A DNA stretch of 64,000 nt from Bacteroidota bacterium (GTDB taxonomy: Bacteria; Bacteroidota; Bacteroidia; Cytophagales; Cyclobacteriaceae), in contig JAFEAL010000009.1 of the NCBI GenBank assembly GCA_018266435.1, positions 1 through 64,000 on the forward strand, read 5' to 3'. Shown here piece by piece: positions 25,428 to 34,901 of this stretch. Each line of letters opens with the position of its first letter. Position 1 is the stretch's first letter. The notes under the pieces are model-generated. The model made no database searches, was not told the DNA's origin, and saw only the letters and a list, made by a program, of their open reading frames with translations. Made by a program: the position numbers and the translations under genes.

Positions 25428-26645
25428 TTAAAAGACTTCGCCCAGGTTTACAAAAAAGCCTTGCGATCCGTTTTGACCTACTCCGTAATCTATGCAGAGA
25501 TTAGCCCCTGAGTTTTTATTGAGTTTAATACGCAAACCGGTACCTGCTGCCGGTGCCAGCACCTCGCGGCCAGAAACCAGGTTTTGTTTGTACGATTGTA
25601 CATTAGCAAAAAGCACCATGCCCAGCAGGCCATTGTGGGTAATCTTAAAGCGGTATTCTGCTTCCATGTAGTTCATGATGTTGCTGCGGAATCGCCCTTG
25701 AATGTAGCCCCGGCCGGTGTTATAGCTGTCATCCCATCCTGTGCTGGGCAACATTAAGTATGGGGTGCCCTTGGCACTGCGCCACGAGTACACCCAAAAC
25801 GCCAGTGTGTTTCCTGAGCGGGTGATCTGAAAATATTTTCGCACATCGATTACCAGCGACTGCCAATTTTTTTTGCTGCCTAATGAAACCAGGTTATCTC
25901 TCCAGGTCACACTCAGGTACCATCCTTGATTAGGGTTGAGTTGGTTGATTCGTGAATCAAGTAAAAACCTGAATGGAATACCAATTCCTATTTCATCACG
26001 GTTGGTAAGTCCTTGTTTTTTTAAATAGGTGTCGGGCGGTGCCGGCTGGCCATTGGCTCCCAGTTCACTGATATCGTTGAATTTGTCAAAATAATATCCT
26101 GTACCAATGAATACATTTTTTGACAAAGCCCTCAATATCATCTGATGGATTTTCCAGTACTTAAAATTAATTGTGTATCCATTGCCTGTTCCGCTTTTAT
26201 CATTGGGATCGGCCCTCCCGGCCAGCCCCCAAGTGGGCGAAGGGTAATTCATGTAGCGCCAATCAACAATATAATTCCATTTGCCGTTTTTACTCCAAAT
26301 ATTGGCCATCAGTGGCAAGATAGTTTGGTTGTACTGCGAATAGGTAAAGCTTGTATTAATTGTTGATTGTTTGGCATCCCTTCCTTTCGCTAAACGAAAC
26401 GACAGGTTGGCGGTAACCACCCCGGCAAAGCCCGTTTGCATTGAATAACCGGCTGCCGGCAGGTAGGTAAAATCAGGAGCTACCGCTATTTCTACTTTCT
26501 TTTTTTTCGCTTTCTTTTTCTTACTGAATAAATCGCTTAAGTCGCGCAACTGAGTACTATCTATGCCTTTACTAACGATGGAATCTTGAGCCGATGCTTC
26601 AGAAAAATAATAAGCCATCAATAGTGACAGGTAAATGTATTTCAT
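25428..26645 (-). CDS. BamA/TamA-like outer-membrane protein
   Basis: A 405-residue protein with a signal peptide (ASAQ cleavage), a Lys-rich stretch (SKKKKAKKKKVE, about residues 40-51) and then a surface-antigen D15-type barrel: MEAEYRFKITHNGLLGMVLFA, and PAAGTGLRIKLNK followed by a terminal strand ending LGEVF. There are no POTRA domains, so it is a short Omp85 relative and not the essential BamA. It overlaps the purL stop by four bases. Possible roles are patatin-like or lipid export; the sequence does not settle it. Confidence 0.78.
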   Translation of the reverse strand: MKYIYLSLLMAYYFSEASAQDSIVSKGIDSTQLRDLSDLFSKKKKAKKKKVEIAVAPDFTYLPAAGYSMQTGFAGVVTANLSFRLAKGRDAKQSTINTSFTYSQYNQTILPLMANIWSKNGKWNYIVDWRYMNYPSPTWGLAGRADPNDKSGTGNGYTINFKYWKIHQMILRALSKNVFIGTGYYFDKFNDISELGANGQPAPPDTYLKKQGLTNRDEIGIGIPFRFLLDSRINQLNPNQGWYLSVTWRDNLVSLGSKKNWQSLVIDVRKYFQITRSGNTLAFWVYSWRSAKGTPYLMLPSTGWDDSYNTGRGYIQGRFRSNIMNYMEAEYRFKITHNGLLGMVLFANVQSYKQNLVSGREVLAPAAGTGLRIKLNKNSGANLCIDYGVGQNGSQGFFVNLGEVF

Positions 26646-29600
26646 GGGAGGGTCAGGTTTTTTTCAATCCAGTTTTTTGCATTGGCAAACGCTTCCATCC
26701 ATGGCCCCACTTCATCTCTTCTTTTATCTCTCGTATAATGTGGCCAATTCCAAGGAAACAAACTCCGCTCAATGTGTGGCATAATGGCCAAATGCCGGCC
26801 ATCTTTAGAGCCAAGCGCTGCCACCGAAAAATCAGAACCGTTGGGATTTGCCGGGTAGTCATGGTACGAATACGTTGCTGCAACCCTATAGACTGATGAA
26901 TCGGCCGGAAGTTTAAACATCCCTTCGCCATGTGCCATCCAAACGCCCAACCGGGTGCCCGCCAGGGTAGAAAGCATAACTGAATTATTCTCAGGAATAT
27001 TGATTGTGAGGAATTGGCATTCAAATTTCCCTGAGTCGTTGTGGTGCATTTTTTCTTGCCACTCGGGATAAAGCAAGCCTAACTCCATCATTAACTGGCA
27101 ACCGTTGCAAACCCCCAGGCTCAGGGTATTCTTCCGTAAGTAGAAATTATCCAGAGCGGCTTTGGCCTTGGGATTATATAAAAATGATCCGGCCCATCCT
27201 TTGGCTGCTCCCAGCACATCGCTGTTACTGAATCCTCCGACAAAGACGATCAAATTAACATCACTCAAGTCTTCCCTACCCGATATCAGGTCAGTCATGT
27301 GCACGTCTTTCACGTCAAAGCCTGCCAGGTAAAGGGCATACGCCATCTCTCGGTCGCTGTTCACGCCTTTCTCACGGATGATGGCTGCCTTAATTCCTGA
27401 CTTAGTTTTTCGTTTCGGATTGAGGTTAAGTGATGAAAGTGTTCCGTTAAAGCCTTTAGGAAACTTGTATTCGAGCGGTTGCTCAAAAATATTCTCTTTT
27501 CGTTTTTCTGCGTGACCTTTTGGTCGCTGAATTTTATCCAACTGATACGAGGTTGAAAACCATTTCAATCGCAGCGATTCAAGATTCAAAGTTTCGGGTT
27601 TTGAATTTAAAAATCGGAATTCAGAATTCGAAACCACATCTCCAATTATGTTAAAATCAATTCCTTTGTCGTGAAGGTAATTTTCAACACGTGAATCATT
27701 TTCAACCTGAATAACAACCGCGGGGTTTTCGCTGAAAAATATTTTTACTAAATCTTTTCCTAACGCTAAAACATTCAGGTTCATTCCAATCTTCTGAGAC
27801 GGGAAACACATCTCCAGCAAAGTAGTAATCAATCCTCCTGACGAAACATCGTGGCCGGCTAAAATCAAATCGTGTTTAACAAGGTGTTGAATCGCCTCAA
27901 AGCAGTTGATAAAATAGTTCTCATCACTAATGGTCGGCACGTGTTGCCCCAGCGAATTAACTACTTGCGCAAACGAACTTCCGCCAAGCTTAAATTCATC
28001 TTTTGAAAAATTGATATAAATAATTTTTGAGCCCGAAACATTCTTAAGATCAGGTGAAGCAGTTCTTCGGATATCTTCTACCTCAGCAATAGCCGAGATG
28101 ATGACTGTTCCGGGTGATAATACTTTGGTGCCATCAGGATACTTTTGCGCCATTGAGAGTGAATCTTTTCCGGTGGGAATATTGATACCCAACTGGCAAG
28201 CAAAAGTGCTTACGGTTTCGACTGCCTCATAGAGCCGGGCATCTTCACCCTCATTCTTTGAAGGCCACATCCAGTTGGCGCTTAGCGAAACACCCCTCAG
28301 ACCATGGGTGAGCGGAGCCCATACTATATTGGTCAATGCTTTGGCAACGGCAAGCTTGCTGCCCGAAACCGGATCAACAAGCGAAGCTGCCGGAGCATGG
28401 CCGATGGAAGTAGCTACACCCCTGTGACTTGAAAAATCCAGGGCCATTACCCCAACATTGTTCAGGGGCAACTGCAGTTCTCCGCACGTTTGCTGCGTGG
28501 CCACTCTTCCGGAAACACAACGATCCACTTTGTTGGTTAACCAATCTTTACAGGCTACCGCTTCCAGTTGCAACACGTACTCCAGGTATTCCTGAAATTT
28601 TTGTTGATCGTATTTTACTTCGGCAAAATGACTGTTCAGTGTTTTATCCGTGATCAGGGTTTTGGGCGATGACCCAAAAAGGTTTTCTACTTTCAGGTCA
28701 ACCGGTTTTAATCCATTGTTGGCGTCAGAGAAAATTAATTTCTTATCACCCGTGGCTTCGCCCACTACGTACAGGGGTGCGCGCTCGCGTTCGGAAATTT
28801 TTTTTAGTAAGCTAATGTCTTTTTCATGAATGGCCAGCCCCATTCGTTCTTGCGATTCGTTACTGATGATTTCTTTGTCAGACAGCGTGGGGTCACCTAC
28901 CGGAAGTTGGTCAATGTGTATCACCCCGCCTGTTTCCTCAAGCAGTTCTGAAAAACAATTCAAATGCCCGCCTGCACCATGGTCATGAATGGAGATGATG
29001 GGATTTTGATCTAACTCAACCATAGCACGAATGGCGTTCATCACTCGTTTTTGCATCTCGGGGTTTGACCGCTGCACGGCATTGAGTTCAATGCGGTTGC
29101 TCATCTCGCCCGTGGCTACCGATGACACTGCGCCACCGCCCATACCAATTCGGTAATTATCGCCACCCAGCAATACAATTTTATTGCCCGGCTTTAGCTG
29201 TTCTTTCTGACTGTCTTTTTCTTTACCGTAGCCAATGCCACCGGCCAACATGATTACTTTATCGAACCCATATTTTTTTTTATCCTCAAAGTGTTCAAAC
29301 GTAAGCAAGCTTCCGCAGATGAGTGGCTGCCCGAATTTGTTGCCAAAGTCGCTGGCACCGTCTGATGCTTTGATCAAAATTTCGAGCGGGGTTTGGTACA
29401 ACCACTTTCGTTCTTCAAATTTTTTTTCCCACGGCCTTCCGTTTTCCAATCGTGGGTAGGAGGTCATGTACACGGCCGTTCCGGCCAATGGCAACGAACC
29501 CTTCCCTCCTGCCAGTCTGTCTCTGATTTCTCCACCCGAACCGGTGGCTGCTCCATTGAACGGCTCAACGGTGGTGGGAAAATTATGGGTCTCGGCTTTC

Positions 29601-30331
29601 AATGAAAGCACGGAATCAAATTCTTTGGTTTCAAAAAATCCGGGTTGATCCTGACGCTCAGGAGCAAACTGCTCTGCTTTGGGCCCTTTGATAAAAGCTA
29701 CGTTGTCTTTATAAGCTGACACCAAATAGTTAGGATTCTCTTTCGATGTTTTTTTGATCAACTGAAATAAGGTGGAAGTTTTTTCTTGCCCATCGATAAT
29801 GAATGTGCCGTTAAAAATTTTATGACGGCAGTGTTCACTGTTTACCTGCGAGAAACCAAACACCTCACTGTCGGTCAGTTTGCGGCCCAGCTTCCAACTT
29901 ACATCCTTGAGGTAATCTACTTCTTCAGAGCTTAATGCAAGTCCTTCTTTTTCATTATAGGCCGGGATGTCGTCAATTTCAACTATAGGTTGGGGTGACT
30001 GATGAATCGTAAACAACTCCTGATCAAGCCGTGTGTAAACCCGTTGCAGCATTTTATCATACGAGGCATTCTCGTCATTTACTTCAAAAAACTCTTCCAT
30101 CCGCTCGATGCCTTCAATGCCCATGGTTTGAGTGATTTCCACAGCATTGGTACTCCACGGAGTAACCATTTCTTTTCGGGGACCGATAAAAATACCCTTA
30201 ACTTCTTTTTCGGGCAGCGGTTTAGCACCTCCAAAAAGCCAAATCAGTTTTTCGTAATCGGAAGGTTTAAAAGAGTGATGCGAGCTGACTGCATACAGGA
30301 GATTACCGCTGGCGCGGAAAAATACTATCAT
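26642..30331 (-). CDS. purL: Phosphoribosylformylglycinamidine synthase (large single-chain type)
   Basis: A 1229-residue enzyme of purine synthesis turning FGAR, ATP and glutamine into FGAM. It fuses the two PurM-like synthetase halves with a C-terminal glutamine amidotransferase: nucleophile Cys1075 in GVCNGCQLM and the HIERSLFPWNWP block near the end. The ATG at 30331 is chosen; the frame extends to a TTG at 30352 with no support. The loop encoded by 27576-27634 reads NSKPETLNLES and its DNA resembles the TTCAAA repeat near xerD. The gene overlaps the BamA-like gene by four bases. Confidence 0.96.
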   Translation of the reverse strand: MIVFFRASGNLLYAVSSHHSFKPSDYEKLIWLFGGAKPLPEKEVKGIFIGPRKEMVTPWSTNAVEITQTMGIEGIERMEEFFEVNDENASYDKMLQRVYTRLDQELFTIHQSPQPIVEIDDIPAYNEKEGLALSSEEVDYLKDVSWKLGRKLTDSEVFGFSQVNSEHCRHKIFNGTFIIDGQEKTSTLFQLIKKTSKENPNYLVSAYKDNVAFIKGPKAEQFAPERQDQPGFFETKEFDSVLSLKAETHNFPTTVEPFNGAATGSGGEIRDRLAGGKGSLPLAGTAVYMTSYPRLENGRPWEKKFEERKWLYQTPLEILIKASDGASDFGNKFGQPLICGSLLTFEHFEDKKKYGFDKVIMLAGGIGYGKEKDSQKEQLKPGNKIVLLGGDNYRIGMGGGAVSSVATGEMSNRIELNAVQRSNPEMQKRVMNAIRAMVELDQNPIISIHDHGAGGHLNCFSELLEETGGVIHIDQLPVGDPTLSDKEIISNESQERMGLAIHEKDISLLKKISERERAPLYVVGEATGDKKLIFSDANNGLKPVDLKVENLFGSSPKTLITDKTLNSHFAEVKYDQQKFQEYLEYVLQLEAVACKDWLTNKVDRCVSGRVATQQTCGELQLPLNNVGVMALDFSSHRGVATSIGHAPAASLVDPVSGSKLAVAKALTNIVWAPLTHGLRGVSLSANWMWPSKNEGEDARLYEAVETVSTFACQLGINIPTGKDSLSMAQKYPDGTKVLSPGTVIISAIAEVEDIRRTASPDLKNVSGSKIIYINFSKDEFKLGGSSFAQVVNSLGQHVPTISDENYFINCFEAIQHLVKHDLILAGHDVSSGGLITTLLEMCFPSQKIGMNLNVLALGKDLVKIFFSENPAVVIQVENDSRVENYLHDKGIDFNIIGDVVSNSEFRFLNSKPETLNLESLRLKWFSTSYQLDKIQRPKGHAEKRKENIFEQPLEYKFPKGFNGTLSSLNLNPKRKTKSGIKAAIIREKGVNSDREMAYALYLAGFDVKDVHMTDLISGREDLSDVNLIVFVGGFSNSDVLGAAKGWAGSFLYNPKAKAALDNFYLRKNTLSLGVCNGCQLMMELGLLYPEWQEKMHHNDSGKFECQFLTINIPENNSVMLSTLAGTRLGVWMAHGEGMFKLPADSSVYRVAATYSYHDYPANPNGSDFSVAALGSKDGRHLAIMPHIERSLFPWNWPHYTRDKRRDEVGPWMEAFANAKNWIEKNLTLP

Positions 30332-30349
30332 AGGTGAAAAAAGTAAGCC

Positions 30350-30357
30350 CAAAATTA
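30350..30357 (-). promoter_or_regulatory. Candidate -7 box of purL
   Basis: Minus strand TAATTTTG, 19 bp before the purL ATG. No clear -33 element at the right distance. Confidence 0.35.
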
Positions 30358-30446
30358 ACAGGATTTTTGCCCATCCATAGCTAATTTTTTGTTTTTAAAT
30401 CAAAGCGCTTTCTAATGAAATAATTCTAAGAAAAATAAGGAGTTTG

Positions 30447-30815
30447 TCAGATTTTATGACCGGTTGTTTTTTCAAATCGCAATATGCCGCAGTACTCCAG
30501 TTTTACCGCTACCTCGTTGCCCTCTATGTAAAGGTCAACCACAAAGATATCTTGCACATCAGTCTCAAGGGCTTCGTTGTACTTATAATAATAGACAGAG
30601 GTTTTCCATATTATATTTTTACCAGCATCAGTTGCTGTGAGAAAATGTTCGCTCGTCTTAGGTTTTTCAGCATATACAACTGAAACCGTGTATGTAATTC
30701 CATCTTCTTCAACGGGTAGCACATGAAAAACTTTTGCTTTGATGGCCGATGGTTGTTCTATTTTAGGTGGAACACGTGACATGTTTTTTTGTTGGATAAT
30801 GTATGAACTATTCAT
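30447..30815 (-). CDS. Small hypothetical protein
   Basis: A 122-residue soluble protein, or 111 residues if it starts at the ATG at 30782 (MSRVPPKIEQP). It is mostly beta-strand by pattern (ITYTVSVVYAEK, DIFVVDLYIEGNEVAVKLEY). No family was recognised. It overlaps the end of the upstream hydrolase gene by 8 bp, so it is probably in the same operon. Confidence 0.6.
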   Translation of the reverse strand: MNSSYIIQQKNMSRVPPKIEQPSAIKAKVFHVLPVEEDGITYTVSVVYAEKPKTSEHFLTATDAGKNIIWKTSVYYYKYNEALETDVQDIFVVDLYIEGNEVAVKLEYCGILRFEKTTGHKI

Positions 30816-31602
30816 CTTTCAGCACCAAAGCTGCCCTGTCAATTAATTGGTTGTGTCCACACTCCATTTCGTAAAATTGGCCATGGGCTACAAATTTTAA
30901 TAATCTGTGCATATCACTGGCACGAATGACTTTATCGTACTTGCCTGTTATAATTTTTAATTGAATCCTGCCTTCATTGATTAGTTGAGCAATCACCTTC
31001 ATTTCAAAATTCAAGGGTCTAAATGAAATCCAAACGGCATACACTTGTTTGCGTTTTTCTTCGGTATCCATTTGAAGCATCACAAACCGGAGTAAATAAT
31101 TATCAATGATATGCATCGATTGCAGAAATCGAGCAAAAGAAAAAAAGAAGCGAGGTTTAGCAACTACCGTTTCAAAAATTCCCCGCATCAGCAAAGGGTA
31201 CGTGGCCAGCCTGTACCAAAAATTAATTTTGATTCCATCGGGTGCCACAAGAATTATTCGTTTGACCCGGTTAGAAAATATTTCCAGTGTTGCCAATGAA
31301 AATTTTCCGCCCAGGCTGAATCCCGCCACTTCAAACTCACTGATTTTTTCTTTTTCAAAAAAAAGTAAAAGTATTGTCTTCCAATCGTCTTTTTCTAATG
31401 GGCGATTTTCATTCCAAACACTTTCTCCATGAAAAAAGTGATCGAAAGCATAAACTGTATAATCGTTTTTTAAAACTTCAAACCACGAATCAAAAACAGT
31501 ATGGTCTTGGCCAAAGCCATGAAAAAGCAACAGGCACTTCTGACCGGTTCCTGATTTATAGTAGAAGAGTTTGCTTTCTTTGTATTCAATAACGTTGCCC
31601 AT
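30808..31602 (-). CDS. Alpha/beta hydrolase
   Basis: A 264-residue cytoplasmic alpha/beta-hydrolase. The oxyanion segment LLLFHGFGQDH, nucleophile elbow VAGFSLGGK (Ser96), acid in KYDKVIRASD and the C-terminal histidine in MECGHNQLID make a full catalytic triad. Substrate unknown; homologues include esterases and MhpC-like enzymes. It is divergent from the ECF sigma gene (77 bp between starts). Confidence 0.85.
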   Translation of the reverse strand: MGNVIEYKESKLFYYKSGTGQKCLLLFHGFGQDHTVFDSWFEVLKNDYTVYAFDHFFHGESVWNENRPLEKDDWKTILLLFFEKEKISEFEVAGFSLGGKFSLATLEIFSNRVKRIILVAPDGIKINFWYRLATYPLLMRGIFETVVAKPRFFFSFARFLQSMHIIDNYLLRFVMLQMDTEEKRKQVYAVWISFRPLNFEMKVIAQLINEGRIQLKIITGKYDKVIRASDMHRLLKFVAHGQFYEMECGHNQLIDRAALVLKDE

Positions 31603-31679
31603 GCCTTACGTTTTGTCAACTTTACAAAATTTTCTATTCATTTAAAATAAATTTCCGCACCCCTCGTCTTTATAACCAA

Positions 31680-32261
31680 ATGACGCGGATGATGGACTTG
31701 GCCATGTCACAGATACAAGAACATACCTTTCTGAAGGAGAAAGACAAACTGCTCGGGTTTATCCGCAGCCGTGTGTCATCCACCGAAGAAGCAGAAGACA
31801 TTCTTCAGGATGTGTTTTACCAATTTGTGGTTGGCTTTGAGGCGATCGAATCTCTTGACCGTGCCACTTCGTGGCTGTACAGCGTGGCACGAAACAAGAT
31901 CATTGACCGCTACCGGAGGGACGCCTCCCGTCCACAACGTGCTGATTTTGAAATGCTGGCGGGAATCGAAGATGAAGCGCCACTTACACTGCAAGAAATT
32001 TTGCCTGATCTGGACAACACGCCTGAATCGACCTTGTTGCGCGAAGCCATTTGGGATGAGATAACCGATGCCCTGGATGAATTGCCCAAAGATCAACGCG
32101 AAATTTTTATTCAAAATGAAATTGAAGAAAAAGGATTTCGCCAGATCGCAGAAGAAACAGGACTTTCGATCAATACTTTGCTTTCGCGAAAACGGTATGC
32201 GATCCTGGCGCTGAGAAAAAGGCTGCAGAAATTTTATGATGATATTATCCTTGACCAATAA
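31680..32261 (+). CDS. ECF-type RNA polymerase sigma factor (first)
   Basis: A 193-residue group 4 sigma factor. Region 2 shows LLGFIRSRVSSTEEAEDILQDVFYQFVVGF and TSWLYSVARNKIIDRYRR; region 4 shows LPKDQREIFIQNEIEEKGFRQIAEETGLSINTLLSRKRYAI. It is followed after 51 bp by a small membrane protein that could be its sensor or anti-sigma partner. No match to the TGTAAC-N17-CGTC pattern seen at the other ECF gene was found upstream, so it probably has a different specificity. Confidence 0.9.
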   Translation: MTRMMDLAMSQIQEHTFLKEKDKLLGFIRSRVSSTEEAEDILQDVFYQFVVGFEAIESLDRATSWLYSVARNKIIDRYRRDASRPQRADFEMLAGIEDEAPLTLQEILPDLDNTPESTLLREAIWDEITDALDELPKDQREIFIQNEIEEKGFRQIAEETGLSINTLLSRKRYAILALRKRLQKFYDDIILDQ

Positions 32262-32312
32262 GACCGTGGATGAGAGTTATCAACTATTGACAACATAAAA
32301 AAATTAAAGACT

Positions 32313-32660
32313 ATGAAAAGAGGATATTGGATTGGAAAAATAATTGTGATCGGAGCATTTGCCATCGGTGCGTTTACATTCGTTACCCAGTGGTTGTGGA
32401 ATTGGCTCATTCCGGCACTGTTCAACGGGCCGATGATCAGTTTTTGGCAAACATTAGGGCTATTGGTGCTGAGTAAAATTTTATTCTCTGGCTTTGGCGG
32501 CAAGAGGCACTGCAGAAACCAACGTTGGGGAGGCTGGGGCTGGCGCCAAAAATGGAATAACCTGACTCCCGAAGAACGCGAGCGGTTTAAAGAAAAAATT
32601 AAAAACAAGTGGTGTGCACACCATCCAGGCACAGGCCATTCCGGTTCTGTAAACGATTGA
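32313..32660 (+). CDS. Small membrane protein downstream of ECF sigma factor
   Basis: A 115-residue protein with two hydrophobic segments (about residues 7-27 and 41-58), then a basic Trp/Gly-rich stretch and a helical tail (LTPEERERFKEKIKNKW) with two His near the end. No named family, but this charged-tail design and the position behind a sigma gene suggest a membrane partner of the sigma factor. It lacks the zinc-binding motif of ZAS anti-sigma factors. Confidence 0.6.
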   Translation: MKRGYWIGKIIVIGAFAIGAFTFVTQWLWNWLIPALFNGPMISFWQTLGLLVLSKILFSGFGGKRHCRNQRWGGWGWRQKWNNLTPEERERFKEKIKNKWCAHHPGTGHSGSVND

Positions 32661-32700
32661 ACCGCCTGTTTATAAAAAAACAACTTATAGATTAAAAAAA

Positions 32701-32725
32701 GATAAAACCCTGATGGGCTTTTATC
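32701..32725. terminator. Terminator-like hairpin between sigma unit and tetR
   Basis: GATAAAACCC, TGAT loop, GGG then TTTTATC, with one bulged base. The T run lies on the minus-strand side, so plus-strand termination is uncertain. Confidence 0.4.
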
Positions 32726-32738
32726 GTAGAAGGAAACC

Positions 32739-32777
32739 GTGGAAACTTTGAAAATAAAAAAAGTTTTCACAGTTTTG
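32739..32777 (+). promoter_or_regulatory. Operator-like inverted repeat and promoter of the efflux operon
   Basis: GTGGAAACTTT (32739-32749) and AAAGTTTTCAC (32760-32770) form an 11-bp inverted repeat with one mismatch. Within it TTTG (32747-32750), 19-nt spacer, CAGTTTTG (32770-32777) gives a promoter. The overlap is what a TetR repressor site should look like. The start codon is 9 bp past the -7 box, so the mRNA would be nearly leaderless. Confidence 0.5.
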
Positions 32778-32785
32778 CGCCCCTT

Positions 32786-33451
32786 ATGGAAGACAAGGAT
32801 AAAGAAATCAAAGAAAAAATATTAGAAAGTTCAGAAAAGCTTTTTATGAAGTATGGCGTGCGCAGCATTTCGATGGACGACATTGCCCGTCATCTCTCCA
32901 TGTCTAAGAAAACACTGTACCAGTATTTTGTAGACAAAGATGAGTTGGTAACCACCGTTACCGAAGCACACATGAACAGCCACAAAAAAATATATGAAGC
33001 CATCCGCAAACAATCTGAAAACTCGATTGATGAATTACACCAATTAGGGTTGCACGTACGCAGGCACATTGAAGAACAAAACCCTGCGCTTCTGTTCGAT
33101 ATTCAAAAATTTCATCCTAAGGCGTGGACCATCTGGATTGAGTACAAACGAAACTATATCCATGCTACCATTGTACGCAACATCAAACAAGGAATGAAGG
33201 ATGGCCTGATGCGCGCTGACCTCAATCCTGAAATAATCGCCCAGTACAGGTTGGCCACTATTCAGGTTTGCTGCGATGAACAATTTTTTGGACAAGACCA
33301 GTACAAGACAGCCGAAGTACAAAGCCAGGTGTTTGAACATTTTGTGTTTGGCCTTTGTACCGAAAAAGGAAAAAAACTCTACTTGAAATATAAAGAAAAC
33401 CATATCCACCAAATGAAAACAAACCTCCCCAAACATGAAACAATTTCATAA
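32786..33451 (+). CDS. TetR-family regulator of the efflux operon
   Basis: A 221-residue TetR/AcrR regulator. The N-terminal HTH (ILESSEKLFMKYGVRSISMDDIARHLSMSKKTLYQYF region, about 12-50) is canonical, and the C-terminal helical domain binds an unknown ligand. It overlaps the TolC-like gene by 17 bp and is first in the operon, consistent with autorepression through the repeat at 32739-32770. Confidence 0.92.
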   Translation: MEDKDKEIKEKILESSEKLFMKYGVRSISMDDIARHLSMSKKTLYQYFVDKDELVTTVTEAHMNSHKKIYEAIRKQSENSIDELHQLGLHVRRHIEEQNPALLFDIQKFHPKAWTIWIEYKRNYIHATIVRNIKQGMKDGLMRADLNPEIIAQYRLATIQVCCDEQFFGQDQYKTAEVQSQVFEHFVFGLCTEKGKKLYLKYKENHIHQMKTNLPKHETIS

Positions 33452-34874
33452 AACCTATATCATAATTTTTGCCGTGTTGTTTCTGGTGAGCAACAGCCAC
33501 GCACAACAAGCACAACCACTTACGTTAGAGCAATGTATTGAATATGCGCTGAAAAACTCAGTGAACATGGAGAACGCAATTATTGATCAGGAGATTGCAC
33601 AAGCCAAGGTGAAAGAGACCGTGGGCATAGGGTTGCCTCAGATCAATGCTTCAGCCAACGCTACTGACAATACCAAGCTGCCTCGGTTTTTTTCACGTTA
33701 TCAGGTTGCCCAGCAATTTAATCCGGCTTTAAATATCCCCGGACTAAAACCTAATGACGTGGTGGCCGGTGCTAATTTTTTTCAATTAACTAACAGTTTA
33801 AACGCAAGCGTTACAGCCAATCAATTAATTTTTAATGGCTCATACATTGTAGGACTTCAAGCTTCAAAGGCATTTAAAGAATTGTCTTTTAAAACCTCTA
33901 ACCAGACAAAAGAGCAAACTATTGAGCAAGTAGTGAAAGCTTTTTACGCTGCCCTGATCAATATTGAGCGCTTAGGTTTATTCAAAAACAATATTGCGCG
34001 GGTTGATTCTCTGTTAAAAAATACAACTGCTCTTAATTCAAACGGATTTGCCGAAAGTATTGATGTAGATCGGGTGCAAGTTTCCCTCAACAATCTGCAA
34101 ACTGAAAAATCAAAATTTGAAAGACTGCAATTATTGAGTATTGAGCTTCTGAAATTTCAAATGAACTACCCGATGGATCAGCCCCTGGAAATCAGTGGCT
34201 CCATAGCCGACTTAAATATCAACCAGATTATTCTGGATGACTACTTGAAAGACTGGGACATGAAAAACAGACCCGACTACCAGGTGCTGGAGGTGAATCA
34301 GAAACTTCAAAAATTAAATGTTAAGAATAAATATTTTTCTGCGTTGCCCGTATTGAGCGCCAATGGTACACTCGGTTATACTAAACAGGCCACAGTTTTT
34401 GGCGACTTGTTTACACGAAGCCCTCAATTTCAAGAGACAGCCACCGGCACCGGGCCCAATAAATTATATCCTTTCAGCTCATATGGATTTACCCTGAGTA
34501 TGCCCATTTTTAGCGGCTTGCAGCACAGCTATCAACTGCAACAGGAAAAACTGAAACTTCAAAAAGTAGACAACAGTTTCAGGCAATTAAGATCATCCAT
34601 CGATTTGCAGATCAAGCAAGCCGTTACCTCTTTTCAAAACAGCATGCAATCATTGGAGTATCAAAAGAAAAATATGGAGTTGTCGGATAAGGTTGCGCGT
34701 GTAACCAAAATTAAATACCAACAAGGTGTTGGCTCTAACATTGAAGTAGTGGATGCCGAATCATCATTAAAAGAATCTCAGATCAATTACTACAATGCCC
34801 TGTATGATGCCCTTGTATCTAAGACTGATCTAGACAAAGCCTTTGGCAAACTGTTGCCCATGTATTCAAAATAA
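33435..34874 (+). CDS. TolC-family outer-membrane efflux protein
   Basis: A 479-residue outer-membrane channel subunit. A signal peptide (to about residue 24, SHAQ) precedes LTLEQCIEYALKNS, the standard TolC start. Long coiled-coil helices (LKFQMNYPMDQ, EYQKKNMELSDKVARVTKIKYQQGVGSNIEVVDA) repeat in the two halves. It trimerises to form the exit duct of the tripartite pump. The stop is 27 bp before the adaptor gene. Confidence 0.93.
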   Translation: MKQFHKTYIIIFAVLFLVSNSHAQQAQPLTLEQCIEYALKNSVNMENAIIDQEIAQAKVKETVGIGLPQINASANATDNTKLPRFFSRYQVAQQFNPALNIPGLKPNDVVAGANFFQLTNSLNASVTANQLIFNGSYIVGLQASKAFKELSFKTSNQTKEQTIEQVVKAFYAALINIERLGLFKNNIARVDSLLKNTTALNSNGFAESIDVDRVQVSLNNLQTEKSKFERLQLLSIELLKFQMNYPMDQPLEISGSIADLNINQIILDDYLKDWDMKNRPDYQVLEVNQKLQKLNVKNKYFSALPVLSANGTLGYTKQATVFGDLFTRSPQFQETATGTGPNKLYPFSSYGFTLSMPIFSGLQHSYQLQQEKLKLQKVDNSFRQLRSSIDLQIKQAVTSFQNSMQSLEYQKKNMELSDKVARVTKIKYQQGVGSNIEVVDAESSLKESQINYYNALYDALVSKTDLDKAFGKLLPMYSK

Positions 34875-34901
34875 CTAAACAAAACCTCAATACAATTCAC
34901 C

